A DNA stretch of 64,000 nt from Halococcus saccharolyticus DSM 5350 (GCF_000336915.1 NZ_AOMD01000030.1:328357-392356); one strand, 5' to 3'. Shown: positions 44,123 through 53,528, counted from the stretch's first letter. Program-made: numbers and translations. Notes: a model not told the origin generated them from the sequence alone.

Positions 44123-47100
44123 GTGAGTCGCGCGAACCGCTCGGCCGACGAGGTCACGCTGCCGGTGAAGCGCACCGACGGTGACACCCTCGAAGAGCGA
44201 CTGACCGCCAACGCCTACGACAACATCCTGCCCGCGCGCTATCTCCGGAAGGATGCCGACGGTGAGCTCGTCGAGACCCAGGAGGACCTCTTCGAGCGCG
44301 TGGCGCGCAACGTCGCACTCGCGGAAGCGGTGTTCGAGGCCGGACGCCAGGACACCGAGATCACCGTCACGCCCGAGCAGCTGAAACCCGACCACCCACG
44401 GCGAGACGATCTCGCGAGCGAAGTGTTCGGGAAGGGAACCACCGCTGACGACGACGCCGAAACCACCCTCTCGGCGTACAACGTCAACAAGTTCGCCTAC
44501 GAGACGGTGGTTCCCGACCTTCCCGAGGAGATCCGCGAGCACGTCGAAGCAACCGCCGACGCGTTCCAGGATTCGATGGAGGACCTCTCCTTCATGCCGA
44601 ACTCGCCGACGCTGATGAACGCTGGCGACGAACTCCAGCAGCTCTCGGCGTGTTTCGTCGACTCGCCAGGCGACGACATCGACGACATCCACGAGACCGC
44701 GAAGGAGGCCGCCCAGGTGTTCCAGTCCGGCGGTGGGATGGGGTACGCGTTCTGGAAACTCCGACCGTACGGCGACGCCGTCGGGAGCACGGGCGGGATC
44801 GCGTCGGGACCGATCACGTTCATGCGGACGTACGACCAGATGTGCGAGACGATCGCCCAGGGCGGCGCGCGCCGTGGCGCACAGATGGGCGTGATGCGCG
44901 TCAGCCACCCCGACGTCATCCAGTTCATCCACGCGAAGAACAAGGACGTCTCGCTCGCGCACTCGCTCCGGCTGAACGACCCCGACGACTTCACCCATAC
45001 CCAGTTCGTCGACGCGCTGGAGGAAGCCCGCGAGCTCATCGACGACGAGGGCAGAGTCCCCGAACACCTCCGGAACGCCGTCGAGGGCCACCTCTCTAAC
45101 TTCAACATCTCGGTGGGCGTGACCGACGACTTCATGGACGCGCTCGAAGAGGGCGGCGAGTTCACGTTCACCAATCCTCGGACCGAGGAGCCGCACATCG
45201 CCACCGCCGAAACCAAGGAACTCTACGACTGCTACGGCCTCGGCGAGCACGTCGAGGTCGGCGAGGAACTCTCGATCCCCGCGGCCGACCTCTGGGAGCA
45301 CATCGTCGACGGGGCCTACCAGAACGGCGAGCCTGGCGTGATCTACCTCGAACGGGTGAACAAGGAACACTCCTTCGACGTCGAGGAGCACCCCGACCAC
45401 GAGATCCTCGCGACGAACCCCTGTGGCGAGCAGCCGTTGGAGGAGTACGAGGCCTGTAACCTCGGTCACATCAATCTCTCGACGCTCGCCGCAAGCGATG
45501 CGCCGGACTGGCGGGTCTGGTCCGACGAGCACGCCGCCGAGTACGACACACAGGAAGCGGCGATCGAGGCCTACCTAAAGGAAGCCATCGACGTCGAGGC
45601 GTTCGACCGTCGGATCGAACTCGGGACGCGGTTCCTCGAAAACGTCGTCACGATGAGCGACTTCCCGGTCGAGAAGATCGAGCAGAAGGTCCGGGAAATG
45701 CGCAAGATCGGGCTCGGGATCATGGGGCTCGCCCAGCTGTACATCCAGCTCGGCGTGCGCTACGGCTCCGAGGAGGGCAACGAGATCGCGCGCCAGCTCA
45801 TGCGCCACATCAACCACGGCTCGAAGCACGCCTCCCACGAACTCGCCGAACAGCGCGGGAGCTTCGAGGACTGGGAGGACTCGAAGTACGCCGATCCCAC
45901 CGCGTACCGCGAGTGGTTCGAGGCCCAGACCGGCGAGTCGGCCGACGACTGGGCCGACGGGTTCCCGATTCGGAACCACAACACGACGACCATCGCCCCG
46001 ACCGGCACGACCTCAATGGTCGGCAACACTACCGGGGGCTGCGAGCCCATTTACAACGTCGCCTACTACAAGAACGTCTCCGACGACGTCCAGGGCGACG
46101 AGATGCTGGTGGAGTTCGACGACTACTTCCTCCGAGTGCTGGAGGCCAACGACATCGATGTCGACGCCGTGAAGCGAGAGGCCCAAGAGCAGATGGGAGA
46201 CAACGAATTCGACGGCGTCGAAGGGCTCGACAGCGTGCCCGACGCCATCGGCGAGCTGTTTGTCGTGACCTCGGACCTCTCGGGCATCGAGCACGCGGGT
46301 GTGCAGGTGGCGTGTCAGGCGGGCGTCGACTCGGCGATCTCGAAGACCTGCAACTTCCCGAACTCCGCGAGCAAGGAAGACATGGACGAGGTGTACCGAT
46401 ACATCTACGACAACGGTGGAAAGGGCGTCACGGTTTATCGGGACGGCACGCGCTCGAAGCAGGTCCTCACGACCCGGGCGGACAACGCCGAGTTCGCCGA
46501 CGAGGGCGAAGCCGCGGCGGTCCTCGTCGAGCAGATCGAGGAAGTGTTCGGCGGGATCGAGGGCTTCCTCGACAACGAGGACGTCCGCGCGGCGCTCGAC
46601 GCCGACCTCGCATCGGTGGTCGACACCGAGCCGGTCTACGCCGCGAAACAGCCCCGGCCCGACGTGCTCCACGGCGTGACCCAGCGCGTCGATACCGGCT
46701 ACGGCAAGCTCTACGTCAACATCAACGAGGACGACCAGGGACGGCCGTTCGAGCTGTTCGCCAACATCGGCCACTCCGGTGGGTTCACGAACTCCTTCAC
46801 CGAGGCGCTCGCGAAGGTCATCTCGACCGCGCTCCGATCGGGCGTCGACCCTGGGGAGATCGTCGACGAACTTGACGGTACGCGGAGCCCGAAGGTGGCG
46901 TGGGACAAGGGCGAGCAGATCCAATCCATTCCGGACGCCATCGGTACCGCGATGCGGCGGTATCTCGACGGTGAGATCGAGAAGACCTACCCCCAGCAGC
47001 GCAACTTGGACGAGATCGCGAGTGAAGAAACCGAGAGTGGGACGACTGGAGACGCAGCGACCGAACCCGACGGTGGTACGCGGGCTGACGCGGCCGGCGG

Positions 47101-47251
47101 ACCGGAAGCCGATACCGATCGGTCGACGGGCGACGTGCAGGCGATGATCGACAGCGGCGAGAGCCCCGAGTGTCCCTCGTGTGGCTCGCTGTCGCTCTAC
47201 TACTCCGAAGGCTGCAAGACCTGCGAATCGTGTGGCTGGTCGGAATGCTGA
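44123..47251 (+). CDS. nrdJ: Adenosylcobalamin-dependent ribonucleotide reductase (class II)
   Basis: This 1042-aa enzyme reduces ribonucleotides to deoxyribonucleotides with a B12-generated thiyl radical. The N-terminus has the family opening LEERLTANAYDNILPARYL. The barrel includes SPTLMNAGDELQQLSACFV and the radical-site segment NPCGEQPLEEYEACNLGHIN. The C-terminus ends with a zinc-ribbon-like CPSCGSLSLYYSEGCKTCES. No intein is present, although this family often carries one in haloarchaea. The GTG at 44123 follows a good ribosome site; the upstream gap is long (347 bp). Confidence 0.96.
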   Translation: MSRANRSADEVTLPVKRTDGDTLEERLTANAYDNILPARYLRKDADGELVETQEDLFERVARNVALAEAVFEAGRQDTEITVTPEQLKPDHPRRDDLASEVFGKGTTADDDAETTLSAYNVNKFAYETVVPDLPEEIREHVEATADAFQDSMEDLSFMPNSPTLMNAGDELQQLSACFVDSPGDDIDDIHETAKEAAQVFQSGGGMGYAFWKLRPYGDAVGSTGGIASGPITFMRTYDQMCETIAQGGARRGAQMGVMRVSHPDVIQFIHAKNKDVSLAHSLRLNDPDDFTHTQFVDALEEARELIDDEGRVPEHLRNAVEGHLSNFNISVGVTDDFMDALEEGGEFTFTNPRTEEPHIATAETKELYDCYGLGEHVEVGEELSIPAADLWEHIVDGAYQNGEPGVIYLERVNKEHSFDVEEHPDHEILATNPCGEQPLEEYEACNLGHINLSTLAASDAPDWRVWSDEHAAEYDTQEAAIEAYLKEAIDVEAFDRRIELGTRFLENVVTMSDFPVEKIEQKVREMRKIGLGIMGLAQLYIQLGVRYGSEEGNEIARQLMRHINHGSKHASHELAEQRGSFEDWEDSKYADPTAYREWFEAQTGESADDWADGFPIRNHNTTTIAPTGTTSMVGNTTGGCEPIYNVAYYKNVSDDVQGDEMLVEFDDYFLRVLEANDIDVDAVKREAQEQMGDNEFDGVEGLDSVPDAIGELFVVTSDLSGIEHAGVQVACQAGVDSAISKTCNFPNSASKEDMDEVYRYIYDNGGKGVTVYRDGTRSKQVLTTRADNAEFADEGEAAAVLVEQIEEVFGGIEGFLDNEDVRAALDADLASVVDTEPVYAAKQPRPDVLHGVTQRVDTGYGKLYVNINEDDQGRPFELFANIGHSGGFTNSFTEALAKVISTALRSGVDPGEIVDELDGTRSPKVAWDKGEQIQSIPDAIGTAMRRYLDGEIEKTYPQQRNLDEIASEETESGTTGDAATEPDGGTRADAAGGPEADTDRSTGDVQAMIDSGESPECPSCGSLSLYYSEGCKTCESCGWSEC

Positions 47252-47293
47252 ACTGACGCGAGGAATCGCTCCGAAGCAGTTCGGACGAATCGA

Positions 47294-48958
47294 TTACTTC
47301 TCGATCGTCTTCGAGACCCAGCCCATCGAGCCGCTCGGGAACCGTCCGGTTTCTTTCTTCGGCTGAAGAGTGCCAGTGCCGTCGACCGCGCGGACGACGA
47401 CCTCGTGTTGCTCACCGGGCTCGTCGTAGTCGTACCGCCACTGCCGCCAGACGTCGCCGCCGAGGTTCGGTGTCAGGACCGGGGAGAGCTCCGCGTCGTT
47501 CCACGAACTCCCGCCGTCGGTCGAGACCTCGACGCGCTCGATTCCTTGGACGCCGGCGTTCGCGTGGCCGGCGACCGTGATCCGCCCGTCCGCACGGTTC
47601 GTCGCATGGAGCTTCGCGACCGTGTGCACTGGCCCAGTACCCTTCCAGCCCTTCTTCTCCCAGAACCCCTTGGCAGGTCGATCGAGGATCTCGAGCTCGT
47701 CGATCCACTTGACGTTGATCTCGCCCCAGTGGCCGGGGATCAGCGCGCGCACGGGGTAGCCGTGAGCGCGCGGGAGCACCTCGCCGTCCATCCCGTAGGC
47801 GAGAAAGCCAGTCCGGAGCGCCTCGACGGGAAACTCCTCGTAGTAGCCGTCGACCGATCGGGCCATTACGAACTTCCCCTGGAGGTCCACGCCGTCGAGC
47901 ACGCGCTCCATCGGGACGCCGGTCCAGAGGGCGTTGTCCATCTTGTTCCCGTTGCGCGGGTCGCTGACACACCGTAGCGTCATGAACCGGTGCTCCGAGC
48001 CCATCGACGTGATCTCGTCGTAATCGAACGTGTGTTCGCCGTCGACCGCGCCCGTGATCGAGAGCGTCCAGTCGTCGGCGTTCACGTCGGGATTGGGGTT
48101 CGCGGTGTCGACCACGTAGAAGTCGTCGCCGCTGACGAGCTCTTCGAGGCCCTCGATGGCGAACGACGCCGCTTCGGCGTCGGCGAGGAGGTCGTCGGTC
48201 GATTTCGGCTGTGCGTCAGCACTGCTGTTACCCTCCTCGACAGTATCCGATCCGCCACCGTCAGCGCCGCCGTTCGTGTCGTTGCCAGCGTCGCTATCCG
48301 CACCGATCGCGCCGCCCGTTCCGTTCGCATCGCTTGAGCCGTTGGTGACGCTCGAAAGTGACGCCTCCTGTGCCGACCCGGTGTCGCGACCGCCCAGGAC
48401 GTAGCCGATGACGCCGACCCCGAGCGCGCTCGCGAGGCTCCCGAGCATCGTCCGCCGGCCGCGCGAGACTCCCGATTCGGCAGTTCCGTCGTCGGCTGTC
48501 ACGAGCGTGGCGGTGGCGACGCCGACGACGACCGCGCTCCCGACGCCGGCCCCGAGTGAGGGGATCGGCGCGCCCGTCAGCACCGCGGTCGCGAGCCACG
48601 CACCGAGTCCCGCGAGGCTCACCGCGGCGGCCGGGCTGTCGAGTCGGTGGCCGGTCGCGAGCGCCGCAAGAGCGAGACTGCCGAGCAGGCCCGCACCGAG
48701 CGTGAGCGCGAGCAGCAGGTTGGCCTGCTGGCCGAGATGCTCGATCCCGAACGCCTGGCCGACGTCGGTGAGCGTGACGATCGCGAACTGGAGCACCGCG
48801 CTCGGCATCACCGCCGTCAGAAACGAGGTGATCGGCGACGCGAGGAAGGCAGGCGTGAACCCCGCGAGCGCATACGACCCCGCGACGCCCGCGATCCCCG
48901 CGAGCACTGCCGTGACGAGTGCCGCGCCGATCGACTCATCGAGGATATTTCTGGCCAT
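47294..48958 (-). CDS. Membrane-anchored molybdopterin oxidoreductase of the sulfite oxidase family
   Basis: This 554-aa protein starts with four to six hydrophobic segments (about residues 1-190), then a Ser/Asp/Gly linker and the catalytic part outside the membrane. The molybdopterin domain has the metal-ligand Cys in TLRCVSDPRNGNKMDNALWTG and YGMDGEVLPRAHGYPVRALIPG. A C-terminal immunoglobulin-like dimerisation domain is marked by GIERVEVSTDGGSSWNDA. No haem domain is fused, so the electron acceptor is separate. The substrate (sulfite, nitrate or protein methionine sulfoxide) is not fixed by the sequence. The start at 48958 is MARNILDES. Confidence 0.9.
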   Translation of the reverse strand: MARNILDESIGAALVTAVLAGIAGVAGSYALAGFTPAFLASPITSFLTAVMPSAVLQFAIVTLTDVGQAFGIEHLGQQANLLLALTLGAGLLGSLALAALATGHRLDSPAAAVSLAGLGAWLATAVLTGAPIPSLGAGVGSAVVVGVATATLVTADDGTAESGVSRGRRTMLGSLASALGVGVIGYVLGGRDTGSAQEASLSSVTNGSSDANGTGGAIGADSDAGNDTNGGADGGGSDTVEEGNSSADAQPKSTDDLLADAEAASFAIEGLEELVSGDDFYVVDTANPNPDVNADDWTLSITGAVDGEHTFDYDEITSMGSEHRFMTLRCVSDPRNGNKMDNALWTGVPMERVLDGVDLQGKFVMARSVDGYYEEFPVEALRTGFLAYGMDGEVLPRAHGYPVRALIPGHWGEINVKWIDELEILDRPAKGFWEKKGWKGTGPVHTVAKLHATNRADGRITVAGHANAGVQGIERVEVSTDGGSSWNDAELSPVLTPNLGGDVWRQWRYDYDEPGEQHEVVVRAVDGTGTLQPKKETGRFPSGSMGWVSKTIEK

Positions 48959-49089
48959 GGTCGAGAACGGATTCCCACGGGAATGAACGTTGTCCGGACT
49001 CCCACCCAAATCTCTCGAAACTCCTTCGAAACTCCCTCGACAGTCCCTTCAGCGGAAGCTTCAACCCCTTGCCGCCGATCGGATGAGAC

Positions 49090-49305
49090 ATGGCCGGCGC
49101 GAGCGAGCGACGGGAGGGCGGCGACTCGAACGAGGCTGATGGGGAAAGCGCCGCAAACCGGCGCAATATCGTGGAGTCGAACGCCACGACGGACGGATCG
49201 GGTCGACTCTGTCCGGTCTGCGGAACGGCAATGAATCGTCGTCACTGCAAGTACGTCTGCCCGCGCCACGGCGTGGTCTACGACTGCTCGGACACGTTCT
49301 GGTGA
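49090..49305 (+). CDS. HVO_2523-type small zinc finger protein
   Basis: This 71-aa protein has a disordered acidic N-terminus and a compact C-terminal zinc finger (LCPVCGTAMNRRHCKYVCPRH, then GVVYDCSDTFW). It resembles a conserved haloarchaeal family annotated HVO_2523-like. The function is unknown. Its last 28 bp overlap the end of the convergent TVP38 gene. The ATG at 49090 is the only reasonable start. Confidence 0.8.
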   Translation: MAGASERREGGDSNEADGESAANRRNIVESNATTDGSGRLCPVCGTAMNRRHCKYVCPRHGVVYDCSDTFW

Positions 49306-49958
49306 GGCCGCCGCCGCTCGCGCAGCAACTCGTAGGCCGGCCCGGCGAGCACGAGGAGCGCGACCGCGCCCGCCGCGACCGCGAGTTCGACGCTTGCGCC
49401 GGCCAGTCCAGCGGTCGTGAGTCGGTCGAGTGACTGCCCTGCGAGCACCGCGGCGATCGTCCACGGAACCTCACCGAGGGCGGTCCCGAGGAGATACGAT
49501 CGGAGACCGACCCCGGCGAACCCTGCACCAGCCGACACCGGGTCGGCGGGCAGCGGCGCGAGCCGGGCAGCGGCCACCCCGCGAGCGCCGCCGGTCCGTT
49601 CGAAAAAGCGCTCGCCGGCTCCGCCGAGGCGACCGAGGACGCCGCTTTCGGTGTCACTGCTGGCGTAGCGGCTGAGCAGGTACGGCGGGAGACAGGTGAC
49701 ACAGACGCCGGCGAGCGCGAACGGAAGACCGACGAGTCCGTAGCCGTAGCCAACGACCGCCGAACAGAGACTCAGGGGCCACGCGAGAAGCGGCCGAACG
49801 AGGTAGAGCGCCGCCACGACCGCCGCGAACACGGCTGGTTGGGATCGAAGCGCGGCGAGCCGTGCGAGCACCCGATCCGGGGACAGCGTGAGTGCGGCGA
49901 GCGCCACTACAGCGACGACGATCGCGACCCCGACCAGCCGGCGTCGAGCGCGTTGCAC
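49278..49958 (-). CDS. TVP38/TMEM64-family membrane protein
   Basis: This 226-aa protein of the DedA/VTT (SNARE-associated) superfamily has about six hydrophobic segments. Conserved parts are LYLVRPLLAWPLSLCSAVVG, RLAPLPADPVSAGAGFAGV with the re-entrant loop residues, and LLGTALGEVPWTIAAVLAG. The family includes lipid scramblases and undecaprenyl-phosphate flippases; the archaeal substrate is not known. It is convergent with the small zinc-finger gene and overlaps it by 28 bp. Confidence 0.88.
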   Translation of the reverse strand: MQRARRRLVGVAIVVAVVALAALTLSPDRVLARLAALRSQPAVFAAVVAALYLVRPLLAWPLSLCSAVVGYGYGLVGLPFALAGVCVTCLPPYLLSRYASSDTESGVLGRLGGAGERFFERTGGARGVAAARLAPLPADPVSAGAGFAGVGLRSYLLGTALGEVPWTIAAVLAGQSLDRLTTAGLAGASVELAVAAGAVALLVLAGPAYELLRERRRPHQNVSEQS

Positions 49959-50076
49959 GCACGATCACGGGCGCGGAATCGGCAAACTCGTTCCGGTTCG
50001 AACCGGTGGCGAGTTCCGGCGGACGTGGACGGACCGATCGCACAATACTTACCACGTCACCCGACCGAGTGAGCGC

Positions 50077-50436
50077 GTGAGCGACGCCGATCCGGTCGAA
50101 CTCGGTGTGGAACTCCTCGCGACGCTCGACGACGCTTCGCTCGACCTCGCGACCGCGATCGACCGGCTCGAAACCGTGACCGACGATCCCCACACGACTC
50201 GCGAAATCCTCGATACGGCCGAAATGCGCGGCGTGATCGAACGGGAGGACGGTCTCGTGCGGGTGCTGTCCGGCGAGTTCGTCCGCTTCGGGCGCGACGT
50301 CGTCACCCGTGAGGGCGAGTTCACCTGCCGGCGTTGCGGAGCCAGCGTCTCGACGGGCTACTTCCTCTGCCTCGATGTCGGCGAGCACGGTCCGTTCGGA
50401 TCGTCGTGCATCGAGAAAGTCGTCGGCCGTCGCTGA
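50077..50436 (+). CDS. DUF5830-like haloarchaeal protein
   Basis: This 119-aa protein has an N-terminal helical winged-helix-like part (LATAIDRLETVTDDPHTTRE, LDTAEMRGVIERED) and a C-terminal CxxC zinc ribbon (FTCRRCGASVSTGYFLC, with FGSSCIEKVVGR). It resembles the haloarchaeal DUF5830 family and may be a small regulator (inference). The GTG at 50077 (MSDADPVELGVEL) was chosen; a TATA-like caatacttac lies about 30 bp upstream and supports it. Confidence 0.75.
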   Translation: MSDADPVELGVELLATLDDASLDLATAIDRLETVTDDPHTTREILDTAEMRGVIEREDGLVRVLSGEFVRFGRDVVTREGEFTCRRCGASVSTGYFLCLDVGEHGPFGSSCIEKVVGRR

Positions 50437-50513
50437 GCCAACTCACAGGTGCGATCGCTCCATCGGACCTACTGTCGGGCAGCCACCGACTTACCGTCGG
50501 CCGCAACGCCGAA

Positions 50514-51716
50514 TCAGCGCTCGTCGTCGAGCCGGTCGGCGAGCCGTTCGAGCGTTGCCTGCTGGCGTTCGAGAAGTTCGGTCTGACGATCGACCGCTTC
50601 GCGAAGCGCGTCGATCTCGTCGACGATCTCGGCAGCGGCGCTCGAATCGGCATCCCGCCGAGCGGCGTCCGAAGCGGTGGGGGCCGTGGTCCGAGCAGTT
50701 TCGGTGTCCTCGATCGCAACCGTGGGTTCGGTGGACGACGCGCTGGCACCCGGTTGGGTCTCCATGGATCGACCGCTGGTGTCGGACGACTGAGCGTCCT
50801 CGCCCGACGATCGAATGTCGTCGGATGGCTGGCCGACGTTTTCTGACGGTTGACCGGCGGCATCGGACGGTTGCGCGGTAGTGTGGGGACGGGATGGCGA
50901 TTGCTCCGTGCTCGTGTCGGTCTCGGCTTCCTGAACGTCGGTGTTGGGCGACCGCGTTCGGGGCTGTTTGGGGGTATCGGGGTTCGACGACTGCTGATCG
51001 GCTGTCTCGGGGGATGTCGTCTGTTGGTGGGATGTTGTCTGCTGGTCGGGCGTTCCTCCGTCGTCGTTCGACGTGGTTCGCGGGCGGAACTCGTCGGTAT
51101 CCTGTGATCCGATCTCCTCGACGGTGTCGACGTTGTGGTACGCGAGCAGCGCGTCCTCGACGGTTTGGTAGGCCTCTCGATCGCCCTCGCCGGACAGATC
51201 GAGCCGCCGCCGCTGGCCGCCGATCGCGATCAGCAGTGTTCCTGCCTCGAACGCCACGTCCGTGACGTCCGCGAAGGCATAACTCTCGTAATCGCGGTCC
51301 CAGACCGCCTCGCCGACCGAGGTGAGCAGCCGTCGATCGGTGACCACCAGCGTACGATCGCCGAATCGGTAGCTCTCGGCGATCGACTCGTCGTCGTCGA
51401 TCAGCCCGGTGGAGCGGAGCACGCCCGCGATCACTGGCGGGAGAACGGTCTCGATCCGGTCGCTCGGGATCGCAAAGCCGCGCACCCCGTCGTCGTACTC
51501 GAAGGCGAAGGAGGCCTCGCGGCGGCTGGCCGAGATGTCGAACCGGATGGCGTCGTGGGGGTACTCCTCGACGGACTCGCTGCTGAACAGCCCCGCTGAG
51601 TGATAGACGAGCGTCCGCGACGGCGTGACGTACACCCGGTCGTCGTTCCCGATGCTCACGCTGGTCAGCCGCGACTCGTCGGCGAGGCGCTCGCTGACGA
51701 TCCCGGGAACGTCCAT
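50514..51716 (-). CDS. Haloarchaeal protein with PH-like domain, disordered linker and coiled coil
   Basis: This 400-aa protein has three parts. Residues 1-200 form two beta-rich, PH-like modules (VYVTPSRTLVYHSAG, FGDRTLVVTDRRLLTSVGEAVWDRDYE), recalling short PH-domain proteins of bacteria. Residues of about 205-345 are a Gln/Ser/Thr/Pro-rich linker with repeated pieces such as QQTTSHQQTTS and GQPSENVGQPSDD. The last 40 aa are a coiled coil (LREAVDRQTELLERQQATLERL). There is no membrane segment. The family is seen in haloarchaea only; the function is unknown. Confidence 0.75.
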   Translation of the reverse strand: MDVPGIVSERLADESRLTSVSIGNDDRVYVTPSRTLVYHSAGLFSSESVEEYPHDAIRFDISASRREASFAFEYDDGVRGFAIPSDRIETVLPPVIAGVLRSTGLIDDDESIAESYRFGDRTLVVTDRRLLTSVGEAVWDRDYESYAFADVTDVAFEAGTLLIAIGGQRRRLDLSGEGDREAYQTVEDALLAYHNVDTVEEIGSQDTDEFRPRTTSNDDGGTPDQQTTSHQQTTSPETADQQSSNPDTPKQPRTRSPNTDVQEAETDTSTEQSPSRPHTTAQPSDAAGQPSENVGQPSDDIRSSGEDAQSSDTSGRSMETQPGASASSTEPTVAIEDTETARTTAPTASDAARRDADSSAAAEIVDEIDALREAVDRQTELLERQQATLERLADRLDDER

Positions 51717-51798
51717 GTGCCGTCTGTGCCACCGTCCGACATAAGACTGCCGGACCAGATGGGAAGGTTAATGACTCCGAGTCGAATACCAACGGACA

Positions 51799-51925
51799 GC
51801 CCGGGTGGCTTAGCTGGACATAGCGCCGCACTCATAGGGTTTCGAGACGGGCGCGATTCCCTTCGAGGCCGCCGCCTCGAACCTGGGACATGCGGAGATC
51901 GTGGGTTCGGAGCCCACCCCGGGCA
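51799..51925 (+). tRNA. Elongator tRNA-Met (CAT) with intron
   Basis: Exon 1 is 51799-51836 and exon 2 is 51890-51925; the intron is 51837-51889 (53 nt), between positions 37 and 38. The junction forms a perfect bulge-helix-bulge: helix CTCA (51831-51834) with TGGG (51884-51887), three-base bulges TAG and ACA, outer helix CCGCA/TGCGG and inner helix GGTT/AACC. The acceptor GCCCGGG/CCCGGGC and discriminator A fit. The acceptor is unlike initiator tRNA. The homologous Haloferax gene also has an intron. Confidence 0.95.
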
Positions 51926-52132
51926 CTTTACAAAAATGATATATACCGCCAGGTAGCGATGGGTGCGGCTGGTTCTGGACGTGTGTACGCGTGACAGTTC
52001 GTCGTTGCGAGCGCTGCGTTGTCGCTTCGAGCACGATCCCGAATCATAATCGCGCCGGTGCTCGCGGTAATCGGGTTCGTGTTCTGTCGGTGGTCGCCAG
52101 CCTAAGTAGCAACTGAGGTGGCGATTGCGAAG

Positions 52133-53059
52133 CTATCCTGTCGAGAGCGACCACTCGCCGTTGGCATTGATGTTCAGGTACGCCATCCCACTCACCCGGC
52201 CGGTCGTTTCACCCTCGAATTGGCCGATCTCGTTGAACACAAGCGATCCAACAGCCGACGAATCGAGCGGGACCGTTTCAACGATGAAGTTCCCGTCCCC
52301 GTTGTGTGCCCCCTGGAACGTGGCTGGACCACTGAACTCGAATGGGCCGATATAGCTCGGCCCCTCGCCGCTCGCATCGATCGGGAGCGACTCGGGCTGC
52401 GGACTGCCGGGCTGTTCGAGCGTGATCTCCCAGTCCCCGTCAGCGTCGACGTTGAGGTTGTGTTCGCCGGGCGCGTTGACCAGTGCGGCTTGGGAGCCCT
52501 CAACCTGACCGATCAGGTTCGTCAGCGAGACGTCTTGGAAGGATTCGCCCTCGAGCGTGACCAACGTCACGATGAAGTTGCTCTCACCGCTGTGGCTGAA
52601 CTCCGCAGTGATCGGGCCGGGAGAGAGCTGTAGGCCTTCCTCTGTCGAGGTGCCGCTGCCGGAGAACGTCTCCGAGAACCCACCGCCGGACGATGCAGCC
52701 GACGCGTTCCCGGTGGCGTTCGTGCTACCGTTGGCCGCATTCTCGGTGGTCTGTGGTCCAGCAGTCGTGGGCTCGTCGCCTGAAGTCGTCATGGCCTCGG
52801 TTTCGTCGTTCGCCATCGTGGTCTCCTCGCCGGTGGCCGTCTCAGCTTCGGTCGCCACCTGTGTCTCGACATTGCCAGCAGTCGTCGGCATCTTGGTTTC
52901 AGCTTCGGTCGCCGTCGCAGCCTCGGTATCCGTGGCCGCTTCGGTCGCATTGGATCCACCGCTGCCGTTTGAACTGTTGTTCCCACCTGAGTCACCAGAA
53001 CAGCCTGCTAGGCCGACTGCCGCGAGTGCCGCTGTGGAGAGGTACTTACGTCTGTCCAT
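52133..53059 (-). CDS. Tat-exported lipoprotein with two tandem beta-sandwich repeats
   Basis: This 308-aa protein has a Tat signal with lipobox (DRRKYLSTAALAAVGLAGC) and a linker of about 90 aa made of Glu/Ala/Thr repeats (TDTEAATATEAETK). Two related modules of about 80 aa follow: FSHSGESNFIVTLVTLEG...GEHNLNVDADGDWEITLE and GAHNGDGNFIVETVPLDS...AYLNINANGEWSLSTG. No enzyme motif. It is probably a surface-exposed binding protein. The promoter lies in the AT-rich stretch at about 53060-53200. Confidence 0.82.
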   Translation of the reverse strand: MDRRKYLSTAALAAVGLAGCSGDSGGNNSSNGSGGSNATEAATDTEAATATEAETKMPTTAGNVETQVATEAETATGEETTMANDETEAMTTSGDEPTTAGPQTTENAANGSTNATGNASAASSGGGFSETFSGSGTSTEEGLQLSPGPITAEFSHSGESNFIVTLVTLEGESFQDVSLTNLIGQVEGSQAALVNAPGEHNLNVDADGDWEITLEQPGSPQPESLPIDASGEGPSYIGPFEFSGPATFQGAHNGDGNFIVETVPLDSSAVGSLVFNEIGQFEGETTGRVSGMAYLNINANGEWSLSTG

Positions 53060-53360
53060 TGTCCACCTAACGGTACAGTCACAACATGTTAAAACTACGC
53101 CAGAATAGCACTTCTTGAAGACCCACTGCGCAGCGAGCCGGCGCTGCTATTCTCTGATCATGTAGACACGCTTCGCTGGCCAAGATTTATCCTGTCCTAC
53201 GACGCTTTGTCCGGATCATGTCACAATCAAGCGAACCCGGCACTAAATCACACGTCAACGGATATCGATCGTCCGCCGCGTGACGCTGCTTGACGACGAA
53301 GAACTGCTGTTTGACGTCAGTCCGCCGTAGTGTTTATGACACTCCGACCGGAGGAAGACG
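53060..53360. other. Divergent promoter region
   Basis: This is about 300 bp between the leftward lipoprotein gene and the rightward microprotein gene. A 21-codon frame (53218-53283, starting MSQSSEPGTK) is present after a TATA-like gatttatcc, but it is too short to call. No other structure was seen. Confidence 0.4.
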
Positions 53361-53528
53361 ATGAAGAAACCGATCAACACTGCAACGTACATGAGTGGAA
53401 ACAAGCCAGGCAGAACTCCCGAAGAACAGCGAGTAATCGACTGGGTAGCGGAGGATAAGAGTGAGAAGTGGGCCGAGGAGCACGCGGAGCTGATACTAGC
53501 GCAGGCCCGGTTAGTCGGCGAGCTGTAG
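53361..53528 (+). CDS. 55-residue acidic hypothetical protein
   Basis: ATG at 53361 to TAG at 53528. A strong Shine-Dalgarno (ggaggaag) lies 6-10 bp upstream and decides the start over an out-of-frame ATG at 53336. The product begins MKKPINTATYMSGNKPGRT and continues with two charged helices (EEQRVIDWVAEDKSEKWAEE, HAELILAQARLVGEL). Its acidic composition is typical of real haloarchaeal proteins. Function unknown; it may be a small helical regulator or antitoxin-like peptide, but nothing proves this. Confidence 0.65.
   Translation: MKKPINTATYMSGNKPGRTPEEQRVIDWVAEDKSEKWAEEHAELILAQARLVGEL

Noticed and set aside
44069-45532. 487-codon minus-strand frame
   Set aside because: Antisense to nrdJ, which is unambiguous.
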